The notes: a model not told the origin generated them from the letters alone. A stretch of DNA of 64,000 bases from Candidatus Gastranaerophilales bacterium (GCA_944326555.1 CALVEK010000013.1:1-64000), one strand, 5' to 3'; positions 44,101 to 54,411 are shown, counted from the first letter of the stretch. Made by a program: numbers and translations.

Positions 44101-44947
44101 AATACAAGAAAACCAATATCATTGCGTATGTCATAAAGTAAAACGATATTATTAATCCCACTATTGCAAGAATAATGTTCAAATTAAAAATGACACTTAA
44201 TACCGATAACACCGTGTTTAAGAAAAACAGAAAAATCAGTATACCCAATGAACCGATAAAATGTTTGAAAATGAAAATAATATTTCTGTTAAATGCTTTT
44301 ATTGGCGCTAACAAAAAGAGTTCTTTCGGGTCTTTTTTTTCATCATACAATGCGGGGAATAAAAACATAGTTGCAAAAGTAAATATAGTAACAACTAATC
44401 CCATAAAAAGCATCCATATATTAATGGCTTTTAATTGATCAAAACTCAGACCGTAAACAAATTTTTGCATTTCAGCAGGTGTAGAATTTGCTGCAGCATA
44501 CAGTTTATTCATATCTATATGAGGATGAGGCAAAATTTGAAGACCCGCTTTGTAACTAAAAAATACAACAAGGATATACACCCCTGCAAATGCAGCTATT
44601 GTTAATGTCATTTGAAGAAAATAATCACCGACTCCCGGGAAAAATTCCTTACCCAAATCCAAAGAGGCAGATGCTTTTTCTTCTTGAGTTTTTATTATTC
44701 CATCCTCTATCTTTTTGTTGAGGGATATAGATTTTTTTATCATATTAAACCAACCCGCAAAAAATGCAGTACAAAGGAGAATATTTGCCACAAGAAAAAT
44801 CATATAAACCGCTTTGTGTGCCTGTTGGAGTAATCCTGCCAGAGTAAAACTCAATATAATCATAAAGATTACGGGTGGTTGGACAAGAATAAGATTGTCT
44901 TTTGTAATTTCAAATGCTTTTTGTATGTAATTATACTGTGAATTCAT
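44078..44947 (-). CDS. Unknown polytopic membrane protein
   Basis: A 289-residue protein with about six hydrophobic helices: near 22-38, 44-62, 108-128, 173-195, 228-248 and 259-282. No catalytic motif visible. The N-terminal DNLILVQPPVIFMI and layout recall the DUF4013-like/glycerophosphoryl inner-membrane proteins, but the match is by pattern only. It precedes miaA, overlapping it by 23 bases. Confidence 0.6.
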   Translation of the reverse strand: MNSQYNYIQKAFEITKDNLILVQPPVIFMIILSFTLAGLLQQAHKAVYMIFLVANILLCTAFFAGWFNMIKKSISLNKKIEDGIIKTQEEKASASLDLGKEFFPGVGDYFLQMTLTIAAFAGVYILVVFFSYKAGLQILPHPHIDMNKLYAAANSTPAEMQKFVYGLSFDQLKAINIWMLFMGLVVTIFTFATMFLFPALYDEKKDPKELFLLAPIKAFNRNIIFIFKHFIGSLGILIFLFFLNTVLSVLSVIFNLNIILAIVGLIISFYFMTYAMILVFLYYDTAKLK

Positions 44948-45045
44948 TGCTTGATTATAGCATATTATTTTAAAACTTGTAGTATAATTTTATTTGTAAT
45001 ATCGATTTAGGTAAAAAGTATAATGTTTACGGGGATATATTAATT

Positions 45046-46704
45046 ATGATAAGTGATAGTGTAAAAAAGGGTGTACATAAAGCAGCTCATCGTTCTTTGT
45101 TATATGCAACAGGCGTGTCAAAAGAAGGAATGAAAAGACCTTTTATTGGTATTGCAAGCTCGTTTTCTGACCTTGTTCCTGGACATGCAGGTATGCGTGA
45201 TTTGGAAAGACAGATTGAAAAAGGTATTCATTCAGGCGGAGGTCAGGCTTTCATATTCGGTACACCTGCCGTTTGCGATGGTATAGCAATGGGTCATTGC
45301 GGAATGAAGTATTCTCTCCCGTCGAGAGATTTAATTGCCGATTGCGTAGAAACTGTTGCAGAAGCTCATCAGTTGGATGGGTTGGTTCTTTTGACAAATT
45401 GCGACAAGATTACACCCGGCATGTTGATAGCTTCATTAAGGTTAAATATCCCTTGTATTGTTGTTACCGCAGGTCCTATGTTGGACGGATGCTCTAAAAA
45501 AGAAGTTCTAACGATGATTAGAGGTTCATTTGAGGCTGTAGGTAAACTCTCTGCAGGTAAAATCACCGAAGAAAGATTACACGAGATGGAAGAAGAATGC
45601 TGCCCTTCAGCAGGTTCTTGTCAGGGGCTTTATACGGCAAATACAATGGCTTGTCTCACAGAAGTTATGGGTATGAGTCTTCCGTTTTGCGCAACATCTT
45701 CAGCTGTATCTTCAAAGAAAAAACAAATTGCTTTTGAATCAGGCTTAAAAATAGTCGAACTTGTAAATAATAATGTTCGCCCATCAGATATAATAACCAG
45801 AGATTCTATGAGAAATGCCATAGTTACAGACTTGGCTTTGGGCGGCTCTACAAATTCAATATTACACTTGCTTGCGATTGCAAATTCGGGTGGAATTGAT
45901 ATTTCTCTAAAGGATTTTGATGAATTGAGTTATAAAATCCCTCAAATTATTAAATTAGACCCGTCAGCATTGCCTACAATGACAGATTTACACTACGCAG
46001 GCGGAATCCCGGGTGTTTTAAAAACACTCTACGGCAATACTTCGGAACTGAAAAATACAAAAGGTGTTTCGGGCTTAAGTATTGAAGAAATTGCAAAGCA
46101 GGCATGGGTTGATAATGATGTTATTCATACCCTTGATAATCCGATTACATCAAATCCGGGTCTTGGAATATTGAAAGGAAATCTTGCAAAAGACGGTGCT
46201 GTTATAAAAATCTCGGGTGTAGATCCTTCTGCATTGACTTTTCAAGGCAAAGCAAAGGTTTTCAATTCCGAAGAAGAAGTCATGGAAGCGATTGATAACG
46301 ATTCAATTGTTGAGGGTGATGTTGTAGTCATTTGTTATGAAGGACCAAAAGGCGGCCCCGGTATGAGAGAAATGCTGGCTCCGACATCTATGCTTGTTGG
46401 TAAAGGGCTTGGTGCTAAGGTAGCTCTTATTACAGACGGCAGGTTCTCAGGCGGAACAAGAGGACTCTGTATCGGACATATCTGTCCTGAAGCTGCTATG
46501 GGTGGTGTGATAGGCTTGATAAAAAATGGTGATGAAATTAAAATAGATATACCTGCAAGGAGTTTGGAACTTCTTGTATCGGATGAAGAATTGGAAGAAA
46601 GACGCAAAAACTTTAAACCATTGCCTCCAAAAGAAGTTAAAGGATTTCTTGCAAAATATTCAAAAACAGTGCAAAGTGCCAGTGTCGGTGCTGTTACGAT
46701 GTAG
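45046..46704 (+). CDS. ilvD: Dihydroxy-acid dehydratase
   Basis: A 552-residue iron-sulfur enzyme of branched-chain amino acid synthesis that dehydrates dihydroxyisovalerate and dihydroxymethylvalerate. The cluster cysteines fit [11 protein letters not shown] and [30 protein letters not shown] and [11 protein letters not shown] are further family blocks. Length normal. It stands alone here, divergent from the miaA operon and before yebC, with no other ilv or leu genes in the window. Confidence 0.95.
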   Translation: MISDSVKKGVHKAAHRSLLYATGVSKEGMKRPFIGIASSFSDLVPGHAGMRDLERQIEKGIHSGGGQAFIFGTPAVCDGIAMGHCGMKYSLPSRDLIADCVETVAEAHQLDGLVLLTNCDKITPGMLIASLRLNIPCIVVTAGPMLDGCSKKEVLTMIRGSFEAVGKLSAGKITEERLHEMEEECCPSAGSCQGLYTANTMACLTEVMGMSLPFCATSSAVSSKKKQIAFESGLKIVELVNNNVRPSDIITRDSMRNAIVTDLALGGSTNSILHLLAIANSGGIDISLKDFDELSYKIPQIIKLDPSALPTMTDLHYAGGIPGVLKTLYGNTSELKNTKGVSGLSIEEIAKQAWVDNDVIHTLDNPITSNPGLGILKGNLAKDGAVIKISGVDPSALTFQGKAKVFNSEEEVMEAIDNDSIVEGDVVVICYEGPKGGPGMREMLAPTSMLVGKGLGAKVALITDGRFSGGTRGLCIGHICPEAAMGGVIGLIKNGDEIKIDIPARSLELLVSDEELEERRKNFKPLPPKEVKGFLAKYSKTVQSASVGAVTM

Positions 46705-46754
46705 CTGTAATTTATAAAAGATTGAGATATAGCTAACAAAAAGGAAATATATTT

Positions 46755-47507
46755 ATGTCAGGACACTCAAAATGGTCAACCATTAAACACAAAAAAGCGA
46801 AAGTAGATGCACAAAGAGGCGTTGCTTTTCAAAAATATTCCAGAGAAATTATTGTAGCTGCAAAAATGGGCGGCGGGGACCCTGCTGCAAATTTCAGACT
46901 AAGAACAGCTATCGAAAAAGCAAAAGCTGGCGGGTTGCCTAATGACAATATTAAACGTGCTATTGAAAAAGGCTGTGGTGCAGGTGCTTCCGAAAATTAT
47001 GAAGAACTGACATACGAGGGCTATGGTGCAGGTGGTGTTGCAGTAATTGTTGAGGCTATGACGGATAACAGAAACCGCACGGCAGGTGATATAAGAAGCT
47101 ATTTTACTAAATTTAACGGCAACTTGGGTGAAACAGGCTGCGTTGGTTGGATGTTTAAAGATGCAGGGGTTGTTACTTTTGCAAAAGATTCTGTCGATTA
47201 CGAAAATCTTTTTAACGAAGCAATCAATGCGGGTGCCGATGATTTTGTGGATGAAGATGATGAATACAAAGTTATTACGGCTCCCGAAAATTTTCAAATC
47301 GTTGTGGAATCTCTTGAAAAACTCGGCTTTAAACATTCAAGTGCAGAATTGACAAAACTTCCTCAAAACACTTTGGAAATCACTGACGAAAAAACAGCAA
47401 AAATGATTCTTTTATTAATGGATAAACTTGAAGAACATGACGATGTTCAAAATGTTTATTCCAACTTTGATATTCCTGACGAAGTTATGGACAAGGTTCA
47501 AATATAG
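46755..47507 (+). CDS. yebC: YebC/PmpR family regulatory protein
   Basis: A 250-residue member of the YebC/TACO1 family. The N-terminal signature [20 protein letters not shown] is complete, with [19 protein letters not shown] and [19 protein letters not shown] following. Family members act as transcriptional regulators or help ribosomes through proline-rich stalls. AAAAGGA precedes the ATG. The next gene starts on the base after its stop. Confidence 0.95.
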   Translation: MSGHSKWSTIKHKKAKVDAQRGVAFQKYSREIIVAAKMGGGDPAANFRLRTAIEKAKAGGLPNDNIKRAIEKGCGAGASENYEELTYEGYGAGGVAVIVEAMTDNRNRTAGDIRSYFTKFNGNLGETGCVGWMFKDAGVVTFAKDSVDYENLFNEAINAGADDFVDEDDEYKVITAPENFQIVVESLEKLGFKHSSAELTKLPQNTLEITDEKTAKMILLLMDKLEEHDDVQNVYSNFDIPDEVMDKVQI

Positions 47508-47771
47508 ATGCAACCTGAAACAATTTGTTTGATATTTGGGACAATTTTATTGATGATTTTGTACTTTGTTAACAAAAACATTTATAAAAGTCCCAAGTAT
47601 CTTTTAGCAGCAATTATTATTGCATTTCTTGCAATGGGCTTTTTATTTGGGGCGATGAACAAGTCTTGTCATGTCGATTCTTCGCCAAACAGCTTTTCTA
47701 ACAAATGCAAATCTTATAAGGCGATAGGACAACCTTTTATTAAATTTGCAAGTTTGTTTAAATTTGACTAA
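47508..47771 (+). CDS. Small membrane protein following yebC
   Basis: An 87-residue protein with two predicted membrane helices (about 6-22 and 31-50) and a cysteine-containing tail (KSCHVDSSPNSFSNKC). It begins directly after the yebC stop codon, so it is translated from the same mRNA. Its end overlaps the convergent small ORF 47768-47923 by 3-4 bases. Function unknown. Confidence 0.6.
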   Translation: MQPETICLIFGTILLMILYFVNKNIYKSPKYLLAAIIIAFLAMGFLFGAMNKSCHVDSSPNSFSNKCKSYKAIGQPFIKFASLFKFD

Positions 47772-47923
47772 ACAGTTGCAAAAGTTATTGCATACAGGGC
47801 AACTATAGCAATGGCACTGAGCATAATCCAACCGTTAATAACGGGATGTTGGTTTGCAAATACGTCAACTAATGAGAATTTTCTTTCATTAAAATCAGAG
47901 AAGTCTGCAGAATTAATTTTCAT
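47768..47923 (-). CDS. 51-residue single-span membrane protein
   Basis: A small minus-strand ORF with a polar N-terminal 30 residues (KINSADFSDFNERKFSLVD) and one clean hydrophobic helix from about 32-50 (GWIMLSAIAIVALYAITFA). The composition is that of a small membrane protein rather than chance. Shine-Dalgarno is weak (AAGAAG about 14 bases upstream). The region 47924-48169 beyond it holds nothing else I recognise. Confidence 0.5.
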   Translation of the reverse strand: MKINSADFSDFNERKFSLVDVFANQHPVINGWIMLSAIAIVALYAITFATV

Positions 47924-48169
47924 GTAAATACACCGTTCTTCTTTAACAATACTAAGTTATATGTTGATTCTAGCTTTTTTGCAATCTTTTACATCAGCTG
48001 TTAGTGGGATAATATGGTGTTTTTATACAGCATTTGAATGAAAAGCAGCATGTTCCAAAATCCTTGATTTACGCCTTTTTGTTCCTCCACAGGTAGGATT
48101 GCTTTTCTTAATGTAAGTATTAAAATATCTATAATCAAACTTGTGATGTAAACAATTGAGATTATATAT

Positions 48170-50419
48170 ATGAAAAAAATTCAATTTTCCAATCTTTTAG
48201 CAGATACTTTTTCTTCGTCAAAAGTATTGAATCTGTTTGTGTTTATAATATTTGCTCTCTCAATGACTTTTGTCTTAGGGGCAAGATATTATCTGTTTAG
48301 CAGTATTATCAATGATGATGGAACAAGTAAGAAAGATATCGTTGCGTATAAAACAATAAAGGTCGTTGATACTTTCAAAACAGAGCAAAATAAAAAAGAA
48401 ATTGCGCAAAAAGTTGAGCCTATCTTGACTCCAGCTGAAGATACGTATATCAAAAACAATTATGCAATGATGGTTAAGGCTATAGAACAAATCAGAGCAA
48501 AGAAAACAAGTTATGCTCAAAAGAAAGAAGAAATGTCGCTTCTCTTTGATTTTGAAAATAATTACTATGCCGATTACATACTTAACTATCTTATAAATTC
48601 TAATGAAGAACGAGTGCATAATACTTTCACAAAAGCTCAAAAAACACTTACTAATGTTCTAAACCAAGGTGTAACCGAAAGAGATTTTGAAAAGAATAAT
48701 TTGACAACAATGATTTTGCGAAATACTCATTTTGAAACCTCAAAAGGTGAAATAAGAGTTATTTCTGCATTATTAGAACAGGTTATTGTTCCAAATATGG
48801 TATTTGATGAAACAGCAACGGAATTGGCAAAAAAGAATGCGATAAATTCTGTAGCTCCTACAGTCGTTAAGTTTGAAAAAGGCGACAAAGTCGTATTTGC
48901 AGGAGAGCCTGTTACCAGAGTGAAAAAAGATGCTTTGCAAAAACTCGGATATAATGTGTTGGAATTAAATTTCCAAGCTATAGTCGGTATATTTTCAATG
49001 GTATCTTTGGGTGTTGTAACACTTATGTACTATTTGCTTAATTATGAGAAACAGTTTGTAACTCGTAATTATTTGTCAGTAATGGCTGTGCTTGCTATAT
49101 TGATGTCGGCATTGGTTTCAGTGTTGCCAAACGGTGTTTCCTTTTATTATTTACCGTTCCCTGCAATAGCTGTTTTGATTTCTATTTTTACTAATCCCAG
49201 AGTTTCTGTGATTACAACAACGATATTGATTACATTGATTTCTCTAATTGAACAGATTCCGATACAACCTGCTGCAGTGTTTATTTTGGTATCGTTGGTT
49301 GCTGCTTTTTCAACGTCAAAGGTACGTTATTCAAGACGATTTGACCTTGTAAAAATCGGCGGCGAAATTGGTTTGGCAATGTTGTTTTTTATAGTCGTAA
49401 TTTATTTGATAGAAAACACAATAAATCCGATAAACTCGTCATTGATATGGCAAAATGCTCTAATCGGTACTTGTAATGGTCTGTTAAGCGGTATTATTGT
49501 TCTTGGAATAATTCCTTTGTTGGAAAGTATGTTCAAGATTGTTACTCCATACGGATTGGCAGAACTGGCTGATAACAACCAATCACTTTTAAAAAGATTA
49601 CAGTTGGAAGCCCCCGGAACTTTTGCTCACAGTCTTATGGTTGCAAATCTTTGCGAAACTGCAGCAGAAGCAATTGGTGCAGATCCTGTATTAGCAAGAG
49701 TTGGTGCTTTGTACCATGATATTGGTAAACTTAAAAGACCTCTATTCTTTGTAGAAAACCAAACTTACTATGGTATAGAAAACCCTCATACAAAGCTGAA
49801 TCCAAGATTAAGCAAGATGGTTATTACCGCTCACCCTAAAGACGGTATTGATTTGGCTAAAACATACGGACTCCCCCCTATCGTACAGAATTTTATTATC
49901 CAACACCATGGGGATTCTATTGCAAGTTATTTTTACAACCAAGCTAAAATGGAAGAGGGTGCTGAAAAAGTTACGGAAGAACAATTCAGATATACCGGTC
50001 CTCGTCCTAATATGAAAGAAACTGCTATTTTGATGATTGCAGATTCTGTTGAGTCGGCTTCAAGGACTTTGAAAGAACATACTCAAGAAGAAATTGACAA
50101 TATGATTAATAAAATTATTCAGACAAAATTGAATGACGGTCAGCTTTCAGACAGCCCTCTTACATTAAGAGACCTTAAAAATATTGCTTCTGTCTTGAGT
50201 AAGAACCTTAGAGCTGCTCACCATCAGAGAATCAAATACCATGAAAATATTATTCAAGAATTGGAAGAAAAGGCTCTGAAGAAGAAATTTGTTGCCCCTG
50301 ATCGTATAAATACAGATGAGGAAGAAAAAATAGAAAAGAAGATTCAAAAACATTTGCAAAAGTCTGAAAATTCTATAGATATACAACTACCTGAAGAAGA
50401 TAAAAATAATAATGACTAA
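48170..50419 (+). CDS. 7TM-HD cyclic dinucleotide phosphodiesterase (PgpH-like)
   Basis: A 749-residue membrane protein of the 7TMR-HD family. After one N-terminal helix (about 22-42), an extracytoplasmic domain (about 43-265) is followed by about seven helices (270-440) and a cytosolic HDIG domain. HD ligands are in FAHSLMVANL and LYHDIGK (H516-D517), with ITAHPKDG and IIQHHGDS completing the site. Known relatives (Listeria PgpH) hydrolyse c-di-AMP. The order with ybeY and dgkA is the one seen in Firmicutes and Cyanobacteria. Its end overlaps ybeY by 8 bases. Confidence 0.9.
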   Translation: MKKIQFSNLLADTFSSSKVLNLFVFIIFALSMTFVLGARYYLFSSIINDDGTSKKDIVAYKTIKVVDTFKTEQNKKEIAQKVEPILTPAEDTYIKNNYAMMVKAIEQIRAKKTSYAQKKEEMSLLFDFENNYYADYILNYLINSNEERVHNTFTKAQKTLTNVLNQGVTERDFEKNNLTTMILRNTHFETSKGEIRVISALLEQVIVPNMVFDETATELAKKNAINSVAPTVVKFEKGDKVVFAGEPVTRVKKDALQKLGYNVLELNFQAIVGIFSMVSLGVVTLMYYLLNYEKQFVTRNYLSVMAVLAILMSALVSVLPNGVSFYYLPFPAIAVLISIFTNPRVSVITTTILITLISLIEQIPIQPAAVFILVSLVAAFSTSKVRYSRRFDLVKIGGEIGLAMLFFIVVIYLIENTINPINSSLIWQNALIGTCNGLLSGIIVLGIIPLLESMFKIVTPYGLAELADNNQSLLKRLQLEAPGTFAHSLMVANLCETAAEAIGADPVLARVGALYHDIGKLKRPLFFVENQTYYGIENPHTKLNPRLSKMVITAHPKDGIDLAKTYGLPPIVQNFIIQHHGDSIASYFYNQAKMEEGAEKVTEEQFRYTGPRPNMKETAILMIADSVESASRTLKEHTQEEIDNMINKIIQTKLNDGQLSDSPLTLRDLKNIASVLSKNLRAAHHQRIKYHENIIQELEEKALKKKFVAPDRINTDEEEKIEKKIQKHLQKSENSIDIQLPEEDKNNND

Positions 50420-50945
50420 AAAGCCTGAAATTAATGTTTTTATAGAAAACGAGTACGAAAATTTTTCACAACCGGTTGATGTTGCTAAGCTCATAAAAGA
50501 TGCGGTTGAGATGTGTACGTTTTTTATCAGTCAAAAAGAGTGGGTAGAAGAGTCTTGTTTAAATGGATACGAATACAGCACATTGTATTTTGATGTTGTA
50601 TTATGTGATGACGAAAAAATTCATGAGATAAATAGAGACTACAGAGAAAAAGACTCACCTACTGATGTGATAACTTTTGCAATTTTTGCAGATAGTCCTA
50701 AGGAAGAAAGATTTATATTTGATAATGAAATAAATCTCGGAGAAATAATTATTTCCCTTGATCGTGCAAAAGAACAGGCTTTTGATTGCAGTCATGAGCA
50801 AGAAACTTTTGAACAAGAGTTATATTTCCTTCTTGCCCATGGTATACTTCACTTGTTGGGATATGATCATGAAGATGAAAAATCTCTTCAAAAAATGTGG
50901 AATATCCAGCAAGAGATGATAAATGGAGCTAAGGTAGATGTCTAA
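50412..50945 (+). CDS. ybeY: Endoribonuclease YbeY
   Basis: A 177-residue zinc-dependent RNase involved in 16S rRNA 3'-end processing and ribosome quality control. The zinc signature HGILHLLGYDHEDE is intact near residue 139, and YREKDSPTDVITFA precedes it. Overlaps both neighbours by 8 bases, showing a tightly coupled operon. Confidence 0.95.
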   Translation: MTKKPEINVFIENEYENFSQPVDVAKLIKDAVEMCTFFISQKEWVEESCLNGYEYSTLYFDVVLCDDEKIHEINRDYREKDSPTDVITFAIFADSPKEERFIFDNEINLGEIIISLDRAKEQAFDCSHEQETFEQELYFLLAHGILHLLGYDHEDEKSLQKMWNIQQEMINGAKVDV

Positions 50946-51318
50946 ATTTACTTCAGGAGGATACAAAAAAAGTTTGTCTTATGCACTGCAAGGACTCAGT
51001 GTTGCATACAAGTCTCAAAGAAACTATAGATTCCACCTTTTAGCAGGTTTTTTATCTCTTATTGGTGGGATTTTATTGAATTTTAAGTGCATTGAGTATT
51101 GCGTTTTAATTTTGGCAATAAGTTTTGTTATAACTGCAGAACTTTTTAATTCAGTAATAGAGTTTGCTCTTGATGCTTTGTATAAAAATAAGTATTCTAA
51201 AATGGTAAAAATGGCAAAAGATTTGTCGGCGGGTGTTGTTCTTATTGCTGCAATGACAAGCCTTTTGATTGGTTTTATGTTGTTTGGAAGAAAACTTTTA
51301 ATAATGTTTTTATACTAG
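50938..51318 (+). CDS. dgkA: Diacylglycerol/undecaprenol kinase
   Basis: A 126-residue membrane kinase with three helices (about 37-52, 58-76 and 98-118). The diagnostic ITAELFNSVIEFALD (about 66-80) carries the catalytic and metal-binding residues. In Gram-positives and Cyanobacteria this protein phosphorylates undecaprenol, recycling the lipid carrier for the mur pathway. Last gene of the operon and followed by a terminator. Confidence 0.93.
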   Translation: MSKFTSGGYKKSLSYALQGLSVAYKSQRNYRFHLLAGFLSLIGGILLNFKCIEYCVLILAISFVITAELFNSVIEFALDALYKNKYSKMVKMAKDLSAGVVLIAAMTSLLIGFMLFGRKLLIMFLY

Positions 51319-51350
51319 ATTTTGAAAGAATAAAAAATATGTTTATTATA

Positions 51351-51383
51351 AAAAATACCGATGATTATTCATCGGTATTTTTT
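51351..51383. terminator. Bidirectional terminator between dgkA and mlaD
   Basis: AAAAATACCGATGA and TCATCGGTATTTTT form a 14-bp stem with flanking A and T runs, between convergent transcripts. Confidence 0.9.
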
Positions 51384-51414
51384 GTTTCGTTATTTTATTT
51401 ATTGTTTTATTGTT

Positions 51415-52779
51415 TTAGAACATGAGTCTGAACAGAAGGAATCTTTTATTTAATTTTTCCGAGAATTTCCTTAGGTTCTTTGATGTTTCATTGACGTTAT
51501 TTATTGTGTCATTAAGCTCTGTTTTCTTATCTGTCGTAAGGCTGTTTACTGTTTCTAATGTACAGGACAAATCATCGAGAGCTTTGTTGAATTTTGTTAC
51601 TGTCGTATTTATTTGTGCTTTTAAGGCAGGGTCTTTTGTCATTGTATTAACATATTCTGAAATCTCGGAGATGTTTTTGCTTGCTACTTGAAGATTATCA
51701 AGTGTTTCTTTTGTTTTTGGATCTTCAAGCAATGTATTGAGGTTTTTTGACAGTCTGTCTATTGATTTGGTTGTAGACATAAGAGTGTCTTTAAATTCCT
51801 TATCTCCGATTATTCCGTTTATGTTATCCGTAAGAACAATAACTTTAGCTGATACTTTGTCTGTTGTATCCATCAATCTTTCCAAATCTTGTCTTGATGA
51901 GTCGATAAGCATTTGTGTTTTATCAAGAGTTGTATTTGCCTTGATTGTTAGCAAATCTATATTGGAAACTATGTTCTTAAGGTCATTCATCACATCATCA
52001 GACATAAGTGCCGATAGCTTTTCGTTAGTTTCTGCAAGTGCCATTGCTGCTCTATATTGCAAATCCATAAAGTCAGATAATCTCAATGGTTCAACTACAG
52101 TAAACTTTGATGTTGTACTTGGGTAAGAAATAGAAATATCCATTGCAGGTTTTATATAAAGATAGTGTTTTGAGTTTTCTTGTTTTATTTTTCCCTGCAA
52201 TCTGTCAGGTAATTGCAATCCGGGTAATGTTACGATATAGCCTACTTTATATGCTGATGGTGTCTTTATTTCTTCTTGTACGTTTATAGGCAGTGTCTTA
52301 GTTTGTATAATTTCTATTTTTTGAACTTTGCCTATTTCATGGAGTTTATCACTAAGAATCATCTGAACATTGTCGTTGGCATGAAGCACAGTTGATTTTT
52401 TATTAATTGGCAGGTAAATGGTTCTGAGTTTTGGTGGTGTAATTTCCAAAAACTGCTCACCAATAATACCTGATTGTTGAATAGAAATTGTTGATGCATT
52501 AGGAATATTTATATTTGGTTCTGTTATAACAAATTTTACTCTAACATACGGGTCATCGAGATTTGAGACAACAGGTTGGATTTCTTCAACCTGACCGATT
52601 CTAAACCCCATAAGTTGTACAGCAGATCCCGGGCGCATTCCGTTGACATCTTTAAAGTCTACGGATAATCTTTCACCTGCTGATAAAGCTCTTCCTTTTA
52701 TCCATAATATGCTAAATATAAGAATCAACAGGGATGTGAGGGTTAGCAATCCTACTTTGAATGAAGATGAAAAACGCAT
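51415..52779 (-). CDS. mlaD: MCE-domain lipid transport protein MlaD
   Basis: A 454-residue periplasmic lipid-binding subunit. One N-terminal membrane helix (about 8-26) anchors it. The MCE domain (about 35-115) has VNGMRPGSAVQLMGFRIGQVEEI and the usual loop VSIQQSGIIGEQ-like ISIQQSGIIGEQFLEI. The rest is a long coiled coil (about 240-440) with heptads (LERLMDTTDKVSAK), making it far longer than E. coli MlaD (about 183 residues) and closer to plant/cyanobacterial TGD2-like proteins. It is the last gene of an mlaE-mlaF-mlaD operon and probably shuttles phospholipids between inner and outer membranes. Confidence 0.92.
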   Translation of the reverse strand: MRFSSSFKVGLLTLTSLLILIFSILWIKGRALSAGERLSVDFKDVNGMRPGSAVQLMGFRIGQVEEIQPVVSNLDDPYVRVKFVITEPNINIPNASTISIQQSGIIGEQFLEITPPKLRTIYLPINKKSTVLHANDNVQMILSDKLHEIGKVQKIEIIQTKTLPINVQEEIKTPSAYKVGYIVTLPGLQLPDRLQGKIKQENSKHYLYIKPAMDISISYPSTTSKFTVVEPLRLSDFMDLQYRAAMALAETNEKLSALMSDDVMNDLKNIVSNIDLLTIKANTTLDKTQMLIDSSRQDLERLMDTTDKVSAKVIVLTDNINGIIGDKEFKDTLMSTTKSIDRLSKNLNTLLEDPKTKETLDNLQVASKNISEISEYVNTMTKDPALKAQINTTVTKFNKALDDLSCTLETVNSLTTDKKTELNDTINNVNETSKNLRKFSEKLNKRFLLFRLMF

Positions 52780-52791
52780 TGTAATTATTCC

Positions 52792-53574
52792 TTAGTTAAC
52801 TTGTTCGGGATTTTCAATTCCCGCTACCTTCATCGGTCCTTCTATACACGCATCAATAAATTGTCTTGTGTATTCATTACCACCGTTAATCATATCTTGT
52901 GGGGTTCCGGAGTATACGACTTTCGTATTATACAACATTATAACTTTATCAGCACACCTTTGAATGGTGGATAATTGGTGGGTAACTATTATCGAAGTAG
53001 CTTTTAATTGTTCTTTTAGTCTTACAATATAATCTTCTATAATAGTTGATGATACAGGATCCAGGCCCGCTGTAGGTTCATCATACAGTATTGTATTCGG
53101 GTTTGTTACTATTGCACGAGCAAAACTAACACGCTTCTGCATACCACCTGAAAGTTCGTGAGGCATTTTTTCTTCAATTCCCTCAAGACCTACCAATTTG
53201 AGTTTTTGTGCAACAATTTCTTTCAATTCTTCTTTTGTGTATTTGTTTTTAAATTCTTTTCTTTCTGTGAGTGCAAAAGCTATGTTGTCGAATACATTTA
53301 GAGAGTCAAATAAGGCAGAATATTGAAATGCCATTGCAATATCCCCCGGTGATACTGTGATTTCGCCACTATCAGGTTTTGTGAGTCCGCAGATGAGTTT
53401 TAAAATGGTGCTTTTGCCGGCGCCGCTAAGACCAACGACTGCAAGTATTTCACCGTCTTCAACTTTAAATGATATATCATCTAATATTGTTTTTCCTTTG
53501 AACGATTTTGTTAGATTTTTAACTTCTATACTCATTTTTTTGATGCTTTCTTTAAATAATTTCTCAGTTGTCAT
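52792..53574 (-). CDS. mlaF: Lipid transport ABC ATP-binding protein MlaF
   Basis: A 260-residue ABC ATPase. Walker A GLSGAGKST, Q-loop FQYSALFDSL, signature LSGGMQKR and Walker B ILYDEPTAGLD are complete. The SALFDSL and GGMQKR segments are typical of the Mla/MKL subgroup. An alternative ATG (53535) would begin at SIEVKNL; the longer start with AGAG upstream is retained. Gap of 9 bases to mlaE and 12 to mlaD. Confidence 0.94.
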   Translation of the reverse strand: MTTEKLFKESIKKMSIEVKNLTKSFKGKTILDDISFKVEDGEILAVVGLSGAGKSTILKLICGLTKPDSGEITVSPGDIAMAFQYSALFDSLNVFDNIAFALTERKEFKNKYTKEELKEIVAQKLKLVGLEGIEEKMPHELSGGMQKRVSFARAIVTNPNTILYDEPTAGLDPVSSTIIEDYIVRLKEQLKATSIIVTHQLSTIQRCADKVIMLYNTKVVYSGTPQDMINGGNEYTRQFIDACIEGPMKVAGIENPEQVN

Positions 53575-53583
53575 TGTTTTTCT

Positions 53584-54411
53584 CTAAAAGAAAAACAATG
53601 CTGCAAAAATGTAGTCAATTATACAAATGGCGACAAAAGACCATACAACAGATTTGGTTGTTGAAAGACCTACGCCTTTTGCTCCTCCGTATGCCAGATA
53701 TCCGCAAGTACAGCTGATTAAGGCAATTGTCGCTCCAAAACAAGCCGATTTAGCTAATCCTACAGTAATATCTTTTACATATAAACCTTGCCAAAGTGAA
53801 CTTATATAGTTTAGTTTACTAACGTGAGCACTTAAGTATGCTGCTATTCCTCCACACAAAAGTCCAAAGGTCGATGAAATGATTACTATAACAGGCATCA
53901 TTAAAAAACCTGCAATAACTCTTGGTACAAACAGGTACTCTACAGGATTAACCTTAAGCACTTTTAATGCATCAATTTGCTCTGTTACTCTCATTGTTGC
54001 TATTTCTGATGCATAGGCTGAACCAATCATAGAGATGATAGCGAATCCTGACATAATTGCTCCCAGTTCCCTTGTCATAACGACTCCCATAAGCATACCG
54101 ACAAACTTTTCACCACCTTGTTTTACCATTTCGGGAGCAACTTGCATTGAAATGATAATTGAACACATACCGACTATTGAAAGCGTTATTGGTAGAGAAT
54201 CAACAGCAAAACGTGAACATTGCTCTATTATTAGTTTTTTATTGAAATTTAGTTTTGCTATATCGAGCAATATAAATTTTAGAACTTGAACAGTTCTTAT
54301 AGATATCTCGCCTATTGTTTCAAAAAAATCTTGAGCTTGGTTTAAAAGTAATTTTGCGAGATTGTAGGTTGCACTTTGTTTAAAAATTTCGATTGCTCTT
54401 GTATAGTTCAT
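53584..54411 (-). CDS. mlaE: Lipid transport ABC permease MlaE
   Basis: A 275-residue integral membrane permease. Five to six helices are predicted. The MlaE/TGD1 signature appears as MTRELGAIMSGFAIISMIGSAYASEIATM, and RVTEQIDALKVLKVNPVEYL is the coupling element that meets the MlaF ATPase. First gene of the three-gene operon. With lpxK it supports an asymmetric outer membrane. Confidence 0.94.
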   Translation of the reverse strand: MNYTRAIEIFKQSATYNLAKLLLNQAQDFFETIGEISIRTVQVLKFILLDIAKLNFNKKLIIEQCSRFAVDSLPITLSIVGMCSIIISMQVAPEMVKQGGEKFVGMLMGVVMTRELGAIMSGFAIISMIGSAYASEIATMRVTEQIDALKVLKVNPVEYLFVPRVIAGFLMMPVIVIISSTFGLLCGGIAAYLSAHVSKLNYISSLWQGLYVKDITVGLAKSACFGATIALISCTCGYLAYGGAKGVGLSTTKSVVWSFVAICIIDYIFAALFFF

